From the NCBI GenBank assembly GCA_905236925.1, contig CAJOQS010000282.1, positions 1-7,396 on the forward strand: DNA of 7,396 nucleotides, given 5' to 3'. A program made the position numbers and the translations under genes. The notes below the pieces were generated by a model, which was not told the DNA's origin, did no database searches, and saw only the letters and a program-made list of their open reading frames with translations. Shown one piece after another: positions 1 through 5,634 of this stretch; position 1 is the stretch's first letter; each line of letters starts with the position of its first letter. Source of the stretch: an uncultured Lachnospiraceae bacterium (GTDB lineage Bacteria > Bacillota > Clostridia > Lachnospirales > Lachnospiraceae).

Positions 1-2
1 AT

Positions 3-317
3 ATACTTCCGAGCTTTCTCGAGGGAATGCCCCTCAGCCTTCTGGAGGCGATGAGCTACGGAAACTGCTGTGTGACCAGCGATATCCCGGAGTGTACGGA
101 TGTCACCGGAAACGCGGGACTTTCATTTCCCATGGGAAACAGTGATGCTCTTGCGGCCATGTTGTCCGATCTGAGCACAAAGCCAGAGCTGGTCGGGGAT
201 TACCGTGCGCGGGCGGCGGAGCATGTTCTCAGCCGTTTCAGCTGGGACGACGCGGTGGAAAAAACGCTTGAGCTCTACGAGCAGGCAAGAACACATCGAA
301 GGGGGGCGAAGCCGTGA
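3..317 (+). CDS. GT4-family glycosyltransferase, C-terminal end (5' truncated by window)
   Basis: This is the last 104 residues of a GT-B fold glycosyltransferase, Pfam Glycos_transf_1 type. The frame is open from base 3, so the ATG at 27 is internal and the gene begins outside the window. The visible start reads ILPSFLEGMPLSLLEAMSYG, which contains the EX7E motif (E7 and E15 of the fragment) that contacts the nucleotide-sugar donor in GT4 enzymes. The remaining residues, ending near FSWDDAVEKTLELYEQA, are the usual C-terminal helices. It stops with TGA inside the GTGA overlap with the next gene, indicating translational coupling in a polysaccharide operon. Donor and acceptor sugars cannot be deduced from this part. 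Family assignment is secure; the exact role is unknown. Confidence 0.9.
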   Translation: MLPSFLEGMPLSLLEAMSYGNCCVTSDIPECTDVTGNAGLSFPMGNSDALAAMLSDLSTKPELVGDYRARAAEHVLSRFSWDDAVEKTLELYEQARTHRRGAKP

Positions 318-1426
318 TCAGGGTTTTGCAGTCGGTCAGCAATATGGCGCGGGCCGGAATTGAAACCATGCTGATGAATTATTACCGGCATATCGACCGG
401 GACCTGATTCAGTTTGATTTTCTTGCAAATAAGCCTATTCCCGGAGAATACGACGAGGAGATCCGAAGCATGGGGGGACGTGTATTTGTCAGCCCCGGCC
501 TGAACCCGATCCATTTTCGGGAATATGAGCGCTTTGTGGCACAGATCGTCGCTCAAACTCCGGAGCTGAAGATCGTCCACGGCCACAACGAAGCTATGGC
601 CTATTATGCTCTGCAAAGTGCAAAGAAAGCCGGAATCGGTATCCGTATCGCCCATGCACATAATACGCAGATCATCCGGGATTATAAATACCCGCTCAAA
701 ATGGTATGCAAGAAGCTCCTTCCGAGCGCAGCGACGGATTTCTGGGCCTGCGGAACCGACGCGGGCAGATATTTCTTCGGTCAGAAGATATGGGACGGGC
801 AGGGGCACATTCTGCATAACGCGATCGATCTGGATCGCTTTCGTTTTAACTGCGACATCCGTGCCGCGGTGCGGAGGGAAAATGGTCTTGATGACTGTTT
901 TCTGATCGGGCATGTCGGGCGCTTTAACGTTCAGAAGAACCATCTCCGTCTGATCGATATATTTTCAAAAACAGCAGCGGTCGAGCCCTCTGCCCGCCTT
1001 GCTCTTATAGGTGTTGGCGAGCTGGAGCAGGATGTGCGCCGGAAGGCGGCCGGTCTGGGAATAGCCGACAAGGTTCTGTTTCTCGGACAGATGGAGCGGG
1101 TTGACAGCTGGTATCAGGCGATGGACTGCTTCGTTCTGCCCTCGCTGTTTGAGGGACTGCCTGTTGTTGGCATTGAGGCTCAGGCAGCAGGCCTGCCCTG
1201 CGTTTTTTCCGATCAGGTAACGGAAGAGGCGGTTCTGACACCTCAGACGCAGCGTCTGAGCCTGCAGGACAGCGACGAGAAGTGGGCATCAGGCATTCTC
1301 TCGCTTCGCGGGGAACGCGACAGAAGCGCAGGAGAGAGTGCGGTCCGCAGCGCGGGATACGATATCGTACAAGAGGCGGGGAAACTTCAGGAGCACTATT
1401 TGAAAATGGTGGAAAGCTGCGTGTGA
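314..1426 (+). CDS. GT4-family glycosyltransferase of a surface polysaccharide cluster
   Basis: A complete 370-residue GT-B glycosyltransferase, probably adding one sugar to a lipid-linked repeat unit at the inner face of the membrane. The N-terminal acceptor domain (about 1-180) opens with MIRVLQSVSNMARAGIETML, a form common in capsule/exopolysaccharide transferases, and has an HAHNT segment at 114-118. The C-terminal donor domain (about 195-360) shows GHVGRFNVQKNH at 199-210 (the G-x3-K type phosphate-contact segment) and EX7E at E280 and E288 in FEGLPVVGIE. Length is normal for the family. The GTG start at 314 is favoured because it overlaps the preceding stop (GTGA), follows a purine-rich run (about 298-310), and begins the protein at the expected first beta strand. 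The flippase starts 1 base after its stop, so all three genes are likely co-transcribed. Sugar specificity is not deducible. Confidence 0.92.
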   Translation: MIRVLQSVSNMARAGIETMLMNYYRHIDRDLIQFDFLANKPIPGEYDEEIRSMGGRVFVSPGLNPIHFREYERFVAQIVAQTPELKIVHGHNEAMAYYALQSAKKAGIGIRIAHAHNTQIIRDYKYPLKMVCKKLLPSAATDFWACGTDAGRYFFGQKIWDGQGHILHNAIDLDRFRFNCDIRAAVRRENGLDDCFLIGHVGRFNVQKNHLRLIDIFSKTAAVEPSARLALIGVGELEQDVRRKAAGLGIADKVLFLGQMERVDSWYQAMDCFVLPSLFEGLPVVGIEAQAAGLPCVFSDQVTEEAVLTPQTQRLSLQDSDEKWASGILSLRGERDRSAGESAVRSAGYDIVQEAGKLQEHYLKMVESCV

Positions 1427-1427
1427 T

Positions 1428-2954
1428 ATGAAGATTAACAGAACGAAAAATGCGGTGCGAAACATGGTGGCCGGAGGTATGCTGAAGGTGACCGGAATGC
1501 TGCTCCCGCTGCTGATGCGCTCGATCATCCTTTACTATCTGGGCATCGAATATCTCGGTCTGGGAGGATTGTTCACTTCCATTCTCTCGATCCTGAGCCT
1601 GGCGGAGCTGGGCGTAGGTCATGCAATGGTGTTCAGTATGTACCGCCCCATTGTGGAGGACGATACGGATACTATTTGCGCTTTGCTGCGCCTGTATCGC
1701 AGGTATTACCGCATTATCGGACTTTTCATCGCGGGTCTGGGCATTGCCCTGACGCCGTTTTTGCGTCATCTTGTTAAGGGAGATGTACCGGCGGGGATCA
1801 ATCTGTACATTCTCTATTACATGAATCTGGCAGCGACAGTATTAACATACTGGCTGTTCGCGTATAAGAAAAGCCTTCTGGATGCCCACCAGCGGGTTGG
1901 AACCGCAAGCATAATCACGCTGATCGTCAACATCGTGCAGTTTGTGGCACAATTCGTGGTTCTGGCGATTCTGCGGGATTATTACATCTTCCTCCTCGTT
2001 CAGATCATTTCCCAGATAGCTAACAATATCCTGATTGCGATTCGGGTAAGAAAGCTGTATCCCAAGTATGTGCCGCAGGGCAGTCTGCCCGCGCAGGTCA
2101 CACAGGACATAAACAGAAGGATACGGGACTTTTTTACTTCAAAGCTGTCCGTGGTTATCTTTAATTCTGCCGATCCGGTGGTGATCTCGGCGTTTATGGG
2201 ACTTGTTACGCTGGCGATCTATCAGAACTATTTTTATATCATATCTGCACTCCGCTCCATGATCGAGGTGTTCATCGTAGCCTGCATCGCAGGTATCGGA
2301 AACAGTCTGGTAACCGAGGACGAGGAGAAGAACTATCAGGATCTTAAACGTCTTACCACTCTGTACGGGTGGGTTTTATGCGTATGCACCTCCATGCTGA
2401 TCTGCATGTACCAGCCTTTTATCAAGATCTGGATGGGAGAGGAGAGCCTGCTCGGATTTAAGTATGTGATCTGCTTTACCGTGTATTTCTACTCGATGGG
2501 CATCAACAAACTGATAAACATGTTCAAGGATGCGGCGGGCATCTGGCACAAGGATCGTTTCCGTCCGCTTACAGCGGCGCTGGTCAATCTGGGGCTTAAT
2601 CTTGCCACCGTCAACAGATTCGGACTATACGGCGTTCTGCTGTCTTCAGTGGTATCGATCGTACTCGTGCAGATCCCCTGGCTGCTGAATAACCTTTTTC
2701 AGGAGATTTATCCGGAGCGCTACCGCAAGCGTTATTCAGTCGGGCTTGGCGTACTTACGGTCATAACACTTGCAGCATGCACACTTTCCTGTATGCTGTG
2801 CCGTTATCTCGCGTTTGACGGATGGATGGCACTGCTTGTCAACGCAGGCATCAGCTTCATAATACCTAATCTGTTCTGTCTTATTGTCTATGGCAGGGAT
2901 CCGCTGCTGCGGAAGAGTGTCCGCCAGCTGCTTGCGGTGGTCCGGCCGCACTGA
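1428..2954 (+). CDS. Wzx-like polysaccharide flippase (oligosaccharide flippase family)
   Basis: A 508-residue integral membrane protein of the MVF/polysaccharide-transport superfamily, which moves undecaprenyl-linked oligosaccharide repeats from the inner to the outer leaflet. Hydrophobic stretches at about 17-38, 43-65, 94-112, 124-146, 159-183, 186-207, 240-266, 268-292, 312-330, 343-362, 380-398, 399-422, 437-459 and 465-488 are compatible with 14 helices. The basic N-terminus (MKINRTKNAVRN) and the first helices, including YLGIEYLGLGGLFTSILS at 37-54, are typical of flippases in Bacillota polysaccharide clusters. The ATG follows the previous stop by one base, with a GGTGGAAAG ribosome site upstream at about 1409-1416. 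It is the last gene of the cluster: the next gene has its own promoter and an unrelated role. A teichoic-acid or other glycolipid exporter of the same superfamily is an alternative. The repeat-unit substrate is unknown. Confidence 0.88.
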   Translation: MKINRTKNAVRNMVAGGMLKVTGMLLPLLMRSIILYYLGIEYLGLGGLFTSILSILSLAELGVGHAMVFSMYRPIVEDDTDTICALLRLYRRYYRIIGLFIAGLGIALTPFLRHLVKGDVPAGINLYILYYMNLAATVLTYWLFAYKKSLLDAHQRVGTASIITLIVNIVQFVAQFVVLAILRDYYIFLLVQIISQIANNILIAIRVRKLYPKYVPQGSLPAQVTQDINRRIRDFFTSKLSVVIFNSADPVVISAFMGLVTLAIYQNYFYIISALRSMIEVFIVACIAGIGNSLVTEDEEKNYQDLKRLTTLYGWVLCVCTSMLICMYQPFIKIWMGEESLLGFKYVICFTVYFYSMGINKLINMFKDAAGIWHKDRFRPLTAALVNLGLNLATVNRFGLYGVLLSSVVSIVLVQIPWLLNNLFQEIYPERYRKRYSVGLGVLTVITLAACTLSCMLCRYLAFDGWMALLVNAGISFIIPNLFCLIVYGRDPLLRKSVRQLLAVVRPH

Positions 2955-2988
2955 CCGGAAGGGTCTGATAAAAAAACTCAAATAATGC

Positions 2989-3017
2989 TTGACAAAATAA
3001 AAAACGCATGCTAAATT
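2989..3017 (+). promoter_or_regulatory. Sigma-A type promoter of the ohrR-peroxidase unit
   Basis: A perfect -35 box TTGACA (2989-2994) is followed, after a 17-base spacer, by TAAATT (3012-3017), a 4-of-6 match to TATAAT. An extended -10 TG at 3009-3010 sits one base before it, which compensates for the weak -10. Transcription would begin near 3024-3025, giving a leader of about 47 bases before the TTG start. The surrounding sequence is AT-rich compared with the coding regions. The box positions are seen directly; function is inferred. Confidence 0.75.
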
Positions 3018-3048
3018 GATTGTGCAAAAGCAAATTGTACACAATCAA
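3016..3048 (+). promoter_or_regulatory. Inverted-repeat operator, probable OhrR self-binding site
   Basis: TTGATTGTG (3016-3024) and CACAATCAA (3040-3048) form a perfect 9-bp inverted repeat with a 15-base spacer. Nested in the right half is ATTGT-AC-ACAAT (3034-3045). The stretch AATTGTA (3033-3039) equals a half-site as I remember it from the Bacillus subtilis OhrR operator, whose known form is built from TACAATT/AATTGTA arms. The repeat starts inside the -10 box and covers the expected transcription start, so a bound repressor would block RNA polymerase. MarR-family regulators commonly repress themselves from such a site; binding here is inferred. Confidence 0.65.
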
Positions 3049-3058
3049 ATGATGATCC

Positions 3059-3065
3059 GGAGGTG
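3059..3065 (+). promoter_or_regulatory. Ribosome binding site that sets the ohrR start at TTG 3072
   Basis: GGAGGTG lies at 3059-3065. The upstream in-frame GTG (3063-3065) is part of this Shine-Dalgarno sequence and so cannot use it. The TTG at 3072-3074 lies 6 bases downstream, at good spacing. Starting there removes three residues (M-R-A) and gives a 149-residue protein, close to the 147 residues of B. subtilis OhrR. Confidence 0.8.
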
Positions 3066-3071
3066 AGAGCG

Positions 3072-3521
3072 TTGAGTAATAATGAAAAGGAGTTTGATCT
3101 GCTGAAGCTCAGCAATCAGGTCTGCTTTCCGTTATATGCATGCTCCAAGGAACTGACGAGGCAGTACAGTCCTTACCTTAAGGAACTCGATCTGACCTAC
3201 ACCCAGTACATTGTCATGATGGTCATGTGGGAGCATGAAACGGTTTCTTCGCGAGACCTGGCGACATCTCTTCATCTGGATTACGGAACACTTACGCCGG
3301 TACTTAAGCGTCTCGAGCAGGCAGGGTACATCACCAGGCAGCGTTCGGCAGAGGATGAACGCCTGCTGACCCTGGAAATCACTAAGGCAGGACGTGAACT
3401 CAAGAACAAGGCAAAGTCGATCCCGCCCTGTATCGCGGGCTGTATGGGACTGACCGAGGATGAGTTCAGGACACTGTATACCCTGACTTATAAGGCGCTC
3501 GGCAACATGGAAGGAAAGTAG
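3072..3521 (+). CDS. ohrR: OhrR-type organic-peroxide-sensing MarR-family repressor
   Basis: A winged-helix transcriptional repressor that senses organic hydroperoxides through cysteine oxidation. From memory of B. subtilis OhrR, the match is close across the protein: LKLSNQVCFPLYACSKELTRQY for LKLENQLCFLLYASSREMTKQY, then WEHET, GTLTPVLKRLEQAGYITRQR (helix-turn-helix and wing) and EDER. Numbered from the TTG start, Cys18 is the reactive sensor cysteine, and Tyr32 and Tyr43 match the tyrosines that bond to it. Cys24 is additional. Cys120 and Cys124 lie near the position of the second cysteine in Xanthomonas-type 2-Cys OhrR, so disulfide sensing is possible. Length (149) is normal for the family. 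It has its own promoter and operator and lies directly upstream of a peroxidase gene, its likely target along with itself. The next gene is in the same frame after the TAG stop. The alternative GTG start at 3063 is disfavoured. Confidence 0.88.
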   Translation: MSNNEKEFDLLKLSNQVCFPLYACSKELTRQYSPYLKELDLTYTQYIVMMVMWEHETVSSRDLATSLHLDYGTLTPVLKRLEQAGYITRQRSAEDERLLTLEITKAGRELKNKAKSIPPCIAGCMGLTEDEFRTLYTLTYKALGNMEGK

Positions 3522-3566
3522 TACAGGACAGGAACGGAACACAGAATTAAAAGGAGGATCATAACT

Positions 3567-4115
3567 ATGGCTGTTGTTTACGATTTTAAGGTTAAGGACA
3601 GAAAAGGCAACGAAGTGAGTCTGAACGAGTATGCAGGCAAGGTTCTGCTTATAGTCAATACGGCGACAGGGTGTGGCTTTACACCTCATTATGAGCCGCT
3701 CGAGGCAATGTATAAGGATCTCCGCGACAAGGGCTTCGAGATACTCGATTTCCCCTGCAACCAGTTTGCAAATCAGGCACCCGGAAACGGCGACGAGATC
3801 CATGAGTTCTGCACTCTGAAGTATGGAACGGAATTCCCCCAGTTTGCCAAGATCGATGTGAACGGCGACAGCGCCGATCCACTCTTTGCATATCTGGCAA
3901 CAGAGAAACCCTTTGCGGGCTTCGGCAAGGGACTTAAGAATGCCGCACTCAGCAAGTTTACCGATGTGAACAATAAAAAGTTCGGCGACAAGGCCTATAT
4001 CAAGTGGAATTTCACGAAGTTCCTCGTTGACCGCGACGGCAATGTGGTTGAGAGATTTGAACCCACAGCCGATATGGAAGATGTCAGAAAGGCTGTAGAG
4101 AAGCTGATCGGGTAA
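3567..4115 (+). CDS. gpx: Glutathione-peroxidase-family thiol peroxidase
   Basis: A cytoplasmic thioredoxin-fold peroxidase that reduces hydrogen peroxide and organic hydroperoxides. The peroxidatic cysteine is Cys36 in NTATGCGFTP, in place of selenocysteine. The rest of the catalytic tetrad is Gln66 in FPCNQF and Trp147-Asn148 in KWNFTKFLVDRDGNVV. Cys82 in FCTLKYG is at the place of the resolving cysteine of thioredoxin-dependent members, so thioredoxin rather than glutathione is the likely reductant. At 182 residues it is longer than typical bacterial forms of about 160. The extra length is a Lys/Phe-rich loop at about 112-142, just before KWNF. The ATG is preceded by AAGGAGG (3551-3557) at 9 bases. 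It lies 45 bases after ohrR with no visible promoter between, so the two are probably co-transcribed and OhrR-controlled. No signal peptide is present. Confidence 0.93.
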   Translation: MAVVYDFKVKDRKGNEVSLNEYAGKVLLIVNTATGCGFTPHYEPLEAMYKDLRDKGFEILDFPCNQFANQAPGNGDEIHEFCTLKYGTEFPQFAKIDVNGDSADPLFAYLATEKPFAGFGKGLKNAALSKFTDVNNKKFGDKAYIKWNFTKFLVDRDGNVVERFEPTADMEDVRKAVEKLIG

Positions 4116-4124
4116 TTATTTAAA

Positions 4125-4147
4125 GGGGCTGCCTTTCCGGCAGCCCC
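4125..4147. terminator. Bidirectional intrinsic terminator between convergent units
   Basis: GGGGCTGCC (4125-4133) and GGCAGCCCC (4139-4147) form a perfect 9-bp GC-rich stem with a 5-base loop (tttcc). On the + strand it is followed by GCTTTTGTCTTT, a U-rich tail that ends the ohrR-peroxidase transcript. On the - strand the stem is followed by TTTAAATAATTA, so it can also end the molybdenum hydroxylase transcript. It sits 10 bases past the peroxidase stop and 10 bases from the [2Fe-2S] subunit stop, as expected for a shared terminator. Confidence 0.9.
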
Positions 4148-4157
4148 GCTTTTGTCT

Positions 4158-4658
4158 TTATACACCCTTAGGCATAGGTTTCCCAAGGCGCTTATACATC
4201 GTTTTCTTCACTGCGCGCAGGATGTTTTCGTAGCCCGTGCATCTGCAGAGGTGGCCGGAAAGGAGCTTTCGCAGCTCCGCTTCGGTGTATTCCTTGCCGG
4301 ATTCAAGTATCTCGACCGCGGTCATGATGAAACCCGGGGTGCAGAAGCCGCACTGGACGGCAGTTTCCTCCATGAAGGCCTGCTGTATGTCGGAAAGTTC
4401 ACCGTCCGGTCCGATAAGGGATTCAAGCGTCCGGATGTTTTTGCCGTCCGCCCAGACAGCGAGATAAAGGCAGGAATTATAGCATTCTCCGTCGATTATT
4501 ACATTGCAGGCACCGCATTCTCCGACCTCACAGCCCTTCTTGACAGAGGTAAGTGAGAAATCGTTGCGGAGCAGATCGGTCAGGGAAGCGCGAACATCGA
4601 CTGCTTTCTCGACCTCACGGCCGTTTAAAGTAAACTTGATAACTGAGTATTGAGCCAT
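4158..4658 (-). CDS. xdhC: [2Fe-2S] subunit of XdhABC-type molybdenum hydroxylase
   Basis: The small electron-transfer subunit (166 residues) that carries electrons from the molybdenum site to FAD. The N-terminal plant-ferredoxin-like domain (about 1-80) has GCEVGECGACNV with Cys43, Cys48 and Cys51, plus Cys63, binding one [2Fe-2S] cluster. The C-terminal four-helix domain (about 88-160) has QCGFCTPG (Cys103, Cys106) and LCRCTGY (Cys138, Cys140), binding the second cluster near the molybdopterin. All eight ligands are present and the length is typical. The ATG at 4656-4658 is preceded on this strand by GGAGGA (4666-4671) at 7 bases. It is the last gene of the operon, 34 bases after the FAD subunit, and ends at the shared terminator. 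The gene order Mo-FAD-FeS matches E. coli xdhABC, whose naming is used here. The exact substrate is uncertain, since related enzymes act on other purines or aldehydes. Confidence 0.93.
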   Translation of the reverse strand: MAQYSVIKFTLNGREVEKAVDVRASLTDLLRNDFSLTSVKKGCEVGECGACNVIIDGECYNSCLYLAVWADGKNIRTLESLIGPDGELSDIQQAFMEETAVQCGFCTPGFIMTAVEILESGKEYTEAELRKLLSGHLCRCTGYENILRAVKKTMYKRLGKPMPKGV

Positions 4659-4692
4659 CGGATAGTCCTCCGTTTCTATATCATTCCTGAAG

Positions 4693-5109
4693 TCAGATAT
4701 CTCCGCCGCATCGTCTGACCGATTCGGTCAATGCGCGTTTTGCGCTTTCTACCGCTATGTGTTCGCGGAAATCCTTGGCAGCGCGCCATGAATCACGCGC
4801 GTGAACATCTTTTAAAACTTCTCTTGAAAAAGCATCTATGTTTTCTGCAGTTACAGCCTTGCCGTTAATGAATTCCTCCGCCGACCTTGCGCGGAGAGGA
4901 ACGGGACCTGCGACTCCGTATGCCACGCGCACACGCTCGAAGGTCTTTTTGTCTGCCGAAAGGCGGGCGTTGACCGAGGTGCCGAGTGTGGCGATGTCCA
5001 TAGCGTTTCGCATCGCATATTTGATGTAGAAGCCATTCGTGTTCGCCCACGATTCCTTAGGGATCAGGATAGCGGTCTGTATCTCGCCTTCCTCGATGTT
5101 GATATCCAC
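4693..5109 (-). CDS. C-terminal fragment of the FAD subunit (CO dehydrogenase flavoprotein C-terminal domain)
   Basis: This is the stretch after the amber codon, 138 residues if started at the GTG at 5109. It begins with DINIEEGEIQTAILIP, the last strands of the FAD domain. It then has the C-terminal domain, including FYIKYAMRNAMDIATLGTSVN, which matches the family's conserved KxxRRxxMDIA-type segment, and runs to a normal C-terminus. The GTG start is only a formal choice: AAGG at 5118-5121, 8 bases upstream, is a weak ribosome site, so independent translation is possible but unproven. It lies in the same frame as the upstream fragment. Confidence 0.6.
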   Translation of the reverse strand: MDINIEEGEIQTAILIPKESWANTNGFYIKYAMRNAMDIATLGTSVNARLSADKKTFERVRVAYGVAGPVPLRARSAEEFINGKAVTAENIDAFSREVLKDVHARDSWRAAKDFREHIAVESAKRALTESVRRCGGDI

Positions 5110-5124
5110 GGTTCCGGCCTTGAT

Positions 5125-5127
5125 CTA
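5125..5127 (-). other. In-frame amber (TAG) codon inside the FAD subunit gene
   Basis: Plus-strand cta at 5125-5127 reads TAG on the coding strand, within the palindrome ATCTAGAT (5123-5130). The codons before and after are both ATC. A change of TAC or TAT to TAG by one base would explain it. No hairpin or other recoding signal was evident directly downstream by eye. Confidence 0.9.
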
Positions 5128-5580
5128 GATTTTCTCGATAGGAAGACGGCGGACGCCGTTCTTGCCGGTGAGCTCAACGATAGCATCATACGCGTGGAGC
5201 GTGGATGCGGAATCGGCTGAGGTAACGCCGTTGCAGGTGTTGCCGCCGATGGTTCCGGCGTTTCTTATCTGGGGGCCGCCGACCTGATCAACAGCCTCTC
5301 CGAGACACAGGAGTTTCTCCTGAATGAGGGGATCCCTCGTTATATGCGAAAAGCTGGTAAGTGATCCGATCCGGATGGTTCCGTCACTTTCAAGGGTGAT
5401 ACCGCGCAGATCGTCAATCTTGAAGATGGAGATGAGTGCCTTGCCGGCGCGTTTTCCCTCGCGCATCTGCACGAAGACATCCGTTCCGCCGGCAACTATC
5501 TGTGCCTCGGGATGCTCCAGACGCAGTGCTATAGCCTCCTGAACGCTCTTTGCTTCATATAAAGCAGACATATCATACAT
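5125..5580 (-). CDS. N-terminal fragment of the FAD subunit (PCMH-type FAD domain)
   Basis: A 151-residue product ending at the amber codon. It carries the FAD-binding signatures VAGGTDVFVQMR (AGGTD at 30-34) and AGTIGGNTCNGVTSADS (IGGN at 111-114), which hold the FAD pyrophosphate in the vanillyl-alcohol-oxidase/PCMH fold. The ATG at 5580 is chosen because GGAGA (5586-5590) lies just upstream and because MYDMSALYEAKSVQEA is the usual family N-terminus. A longer frame opening with TTG at 5634 would add 18 unlike residues and has no comparable ribosome site. The amber falls before the last strands of the FAD domain, so this fragment alone probably folds incompletely. Confidence 0.7.
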   Translation of the reverse strand: MYDMSALYEAKSVQEAIALRLEHPEAQIVAGGTDVFVQMREGKRAGKALISIFKIDDLRGITLESDGTIRIGSLTSFSHITRDPLIQEKLLCLGEAVDQVGGPQIRNAGTIGGNTCNGVTSADSASTLHAYDAIVELTGKNGVRRLPIEKI

Positions 5581-5634
5581 GTTATTCTCCGTTCCGTGCC
5601 TGACGGTGATATTATTCGCAGGCACTAAAAGCAA

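Larger units (their letters stand above)
4693..5580 (-). pseudogene. xdhB: FAD subunit of XdhABC-type molybdenum hydroxylase, interrupted by an in-frame amber codon
   Basis: This gene should encode the middle, FAD-binding subunit that passes electrons from the iron-sulfur clusters to NAD+ or another acceptor. From the ATG at 5578-5580 the frame codes for 151 residues, meets TAG at 5125-5127, and continues in the same frame without further stops to TGA at 4693-4695. Reading across the TAG gives 295 codons, the normal length for the family (E. coli XdhB is about 292). Both halves keep family motifs, so the interruption is recent, an error, or tolerated. The residues around it read PIEKI-stop-IKAGTVDI, where relatives usually have an aromatic pair (FY or FF) followed by a GPGK-like turn. 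A tyrosine codon changed at its third base is the simplest origin. If the stop is real and not suppressed, the encoded enzyme would lack a whole FAD subunit. Confidence 0.85.

Noticed and set aside
275..943. Long minus-strand open frame of 222 residues opposite the second glycosyltransferase
   Set aside because: It lies entirely antisense to well-supported glycosyltransferase coding sequence, shows no recognisable domain, and is a shadow of the real gene.
2941..2965. Possible terminator hairpin after the flippase (TCCGG/CCGGA, or GACC/GGTC)
   Set aside because: The stems are only 5 and 4 bp and the following sequence is A-rich, not T-rich, on the transcribed strand, so it does not support an intrinsic terminator.
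3672..3677. Possible selenocysteine in the peroxidase or the molybdenum enzyme
   Set aside because: The peroxidatic codon is TGT (cysteine), and no in-frame TGA interrupts either gene; the single interruption in the operon is TAG, not TGA.
3132..3803. Minus-strand open frame of 223 residues across ohrR and the peroxidase
   Set aside because: It spans two strongly supported plus-strand genes and their spacer, has no family motif, and is a chance open frame.
5581..5634. Upstream extension of the FAD subunit from a TTG at 5634
   Set aside because: The added 18 residues do not look like the family, and a good ribosome site (GGAGA, 5586-5590) precedes the ATG at 5580.
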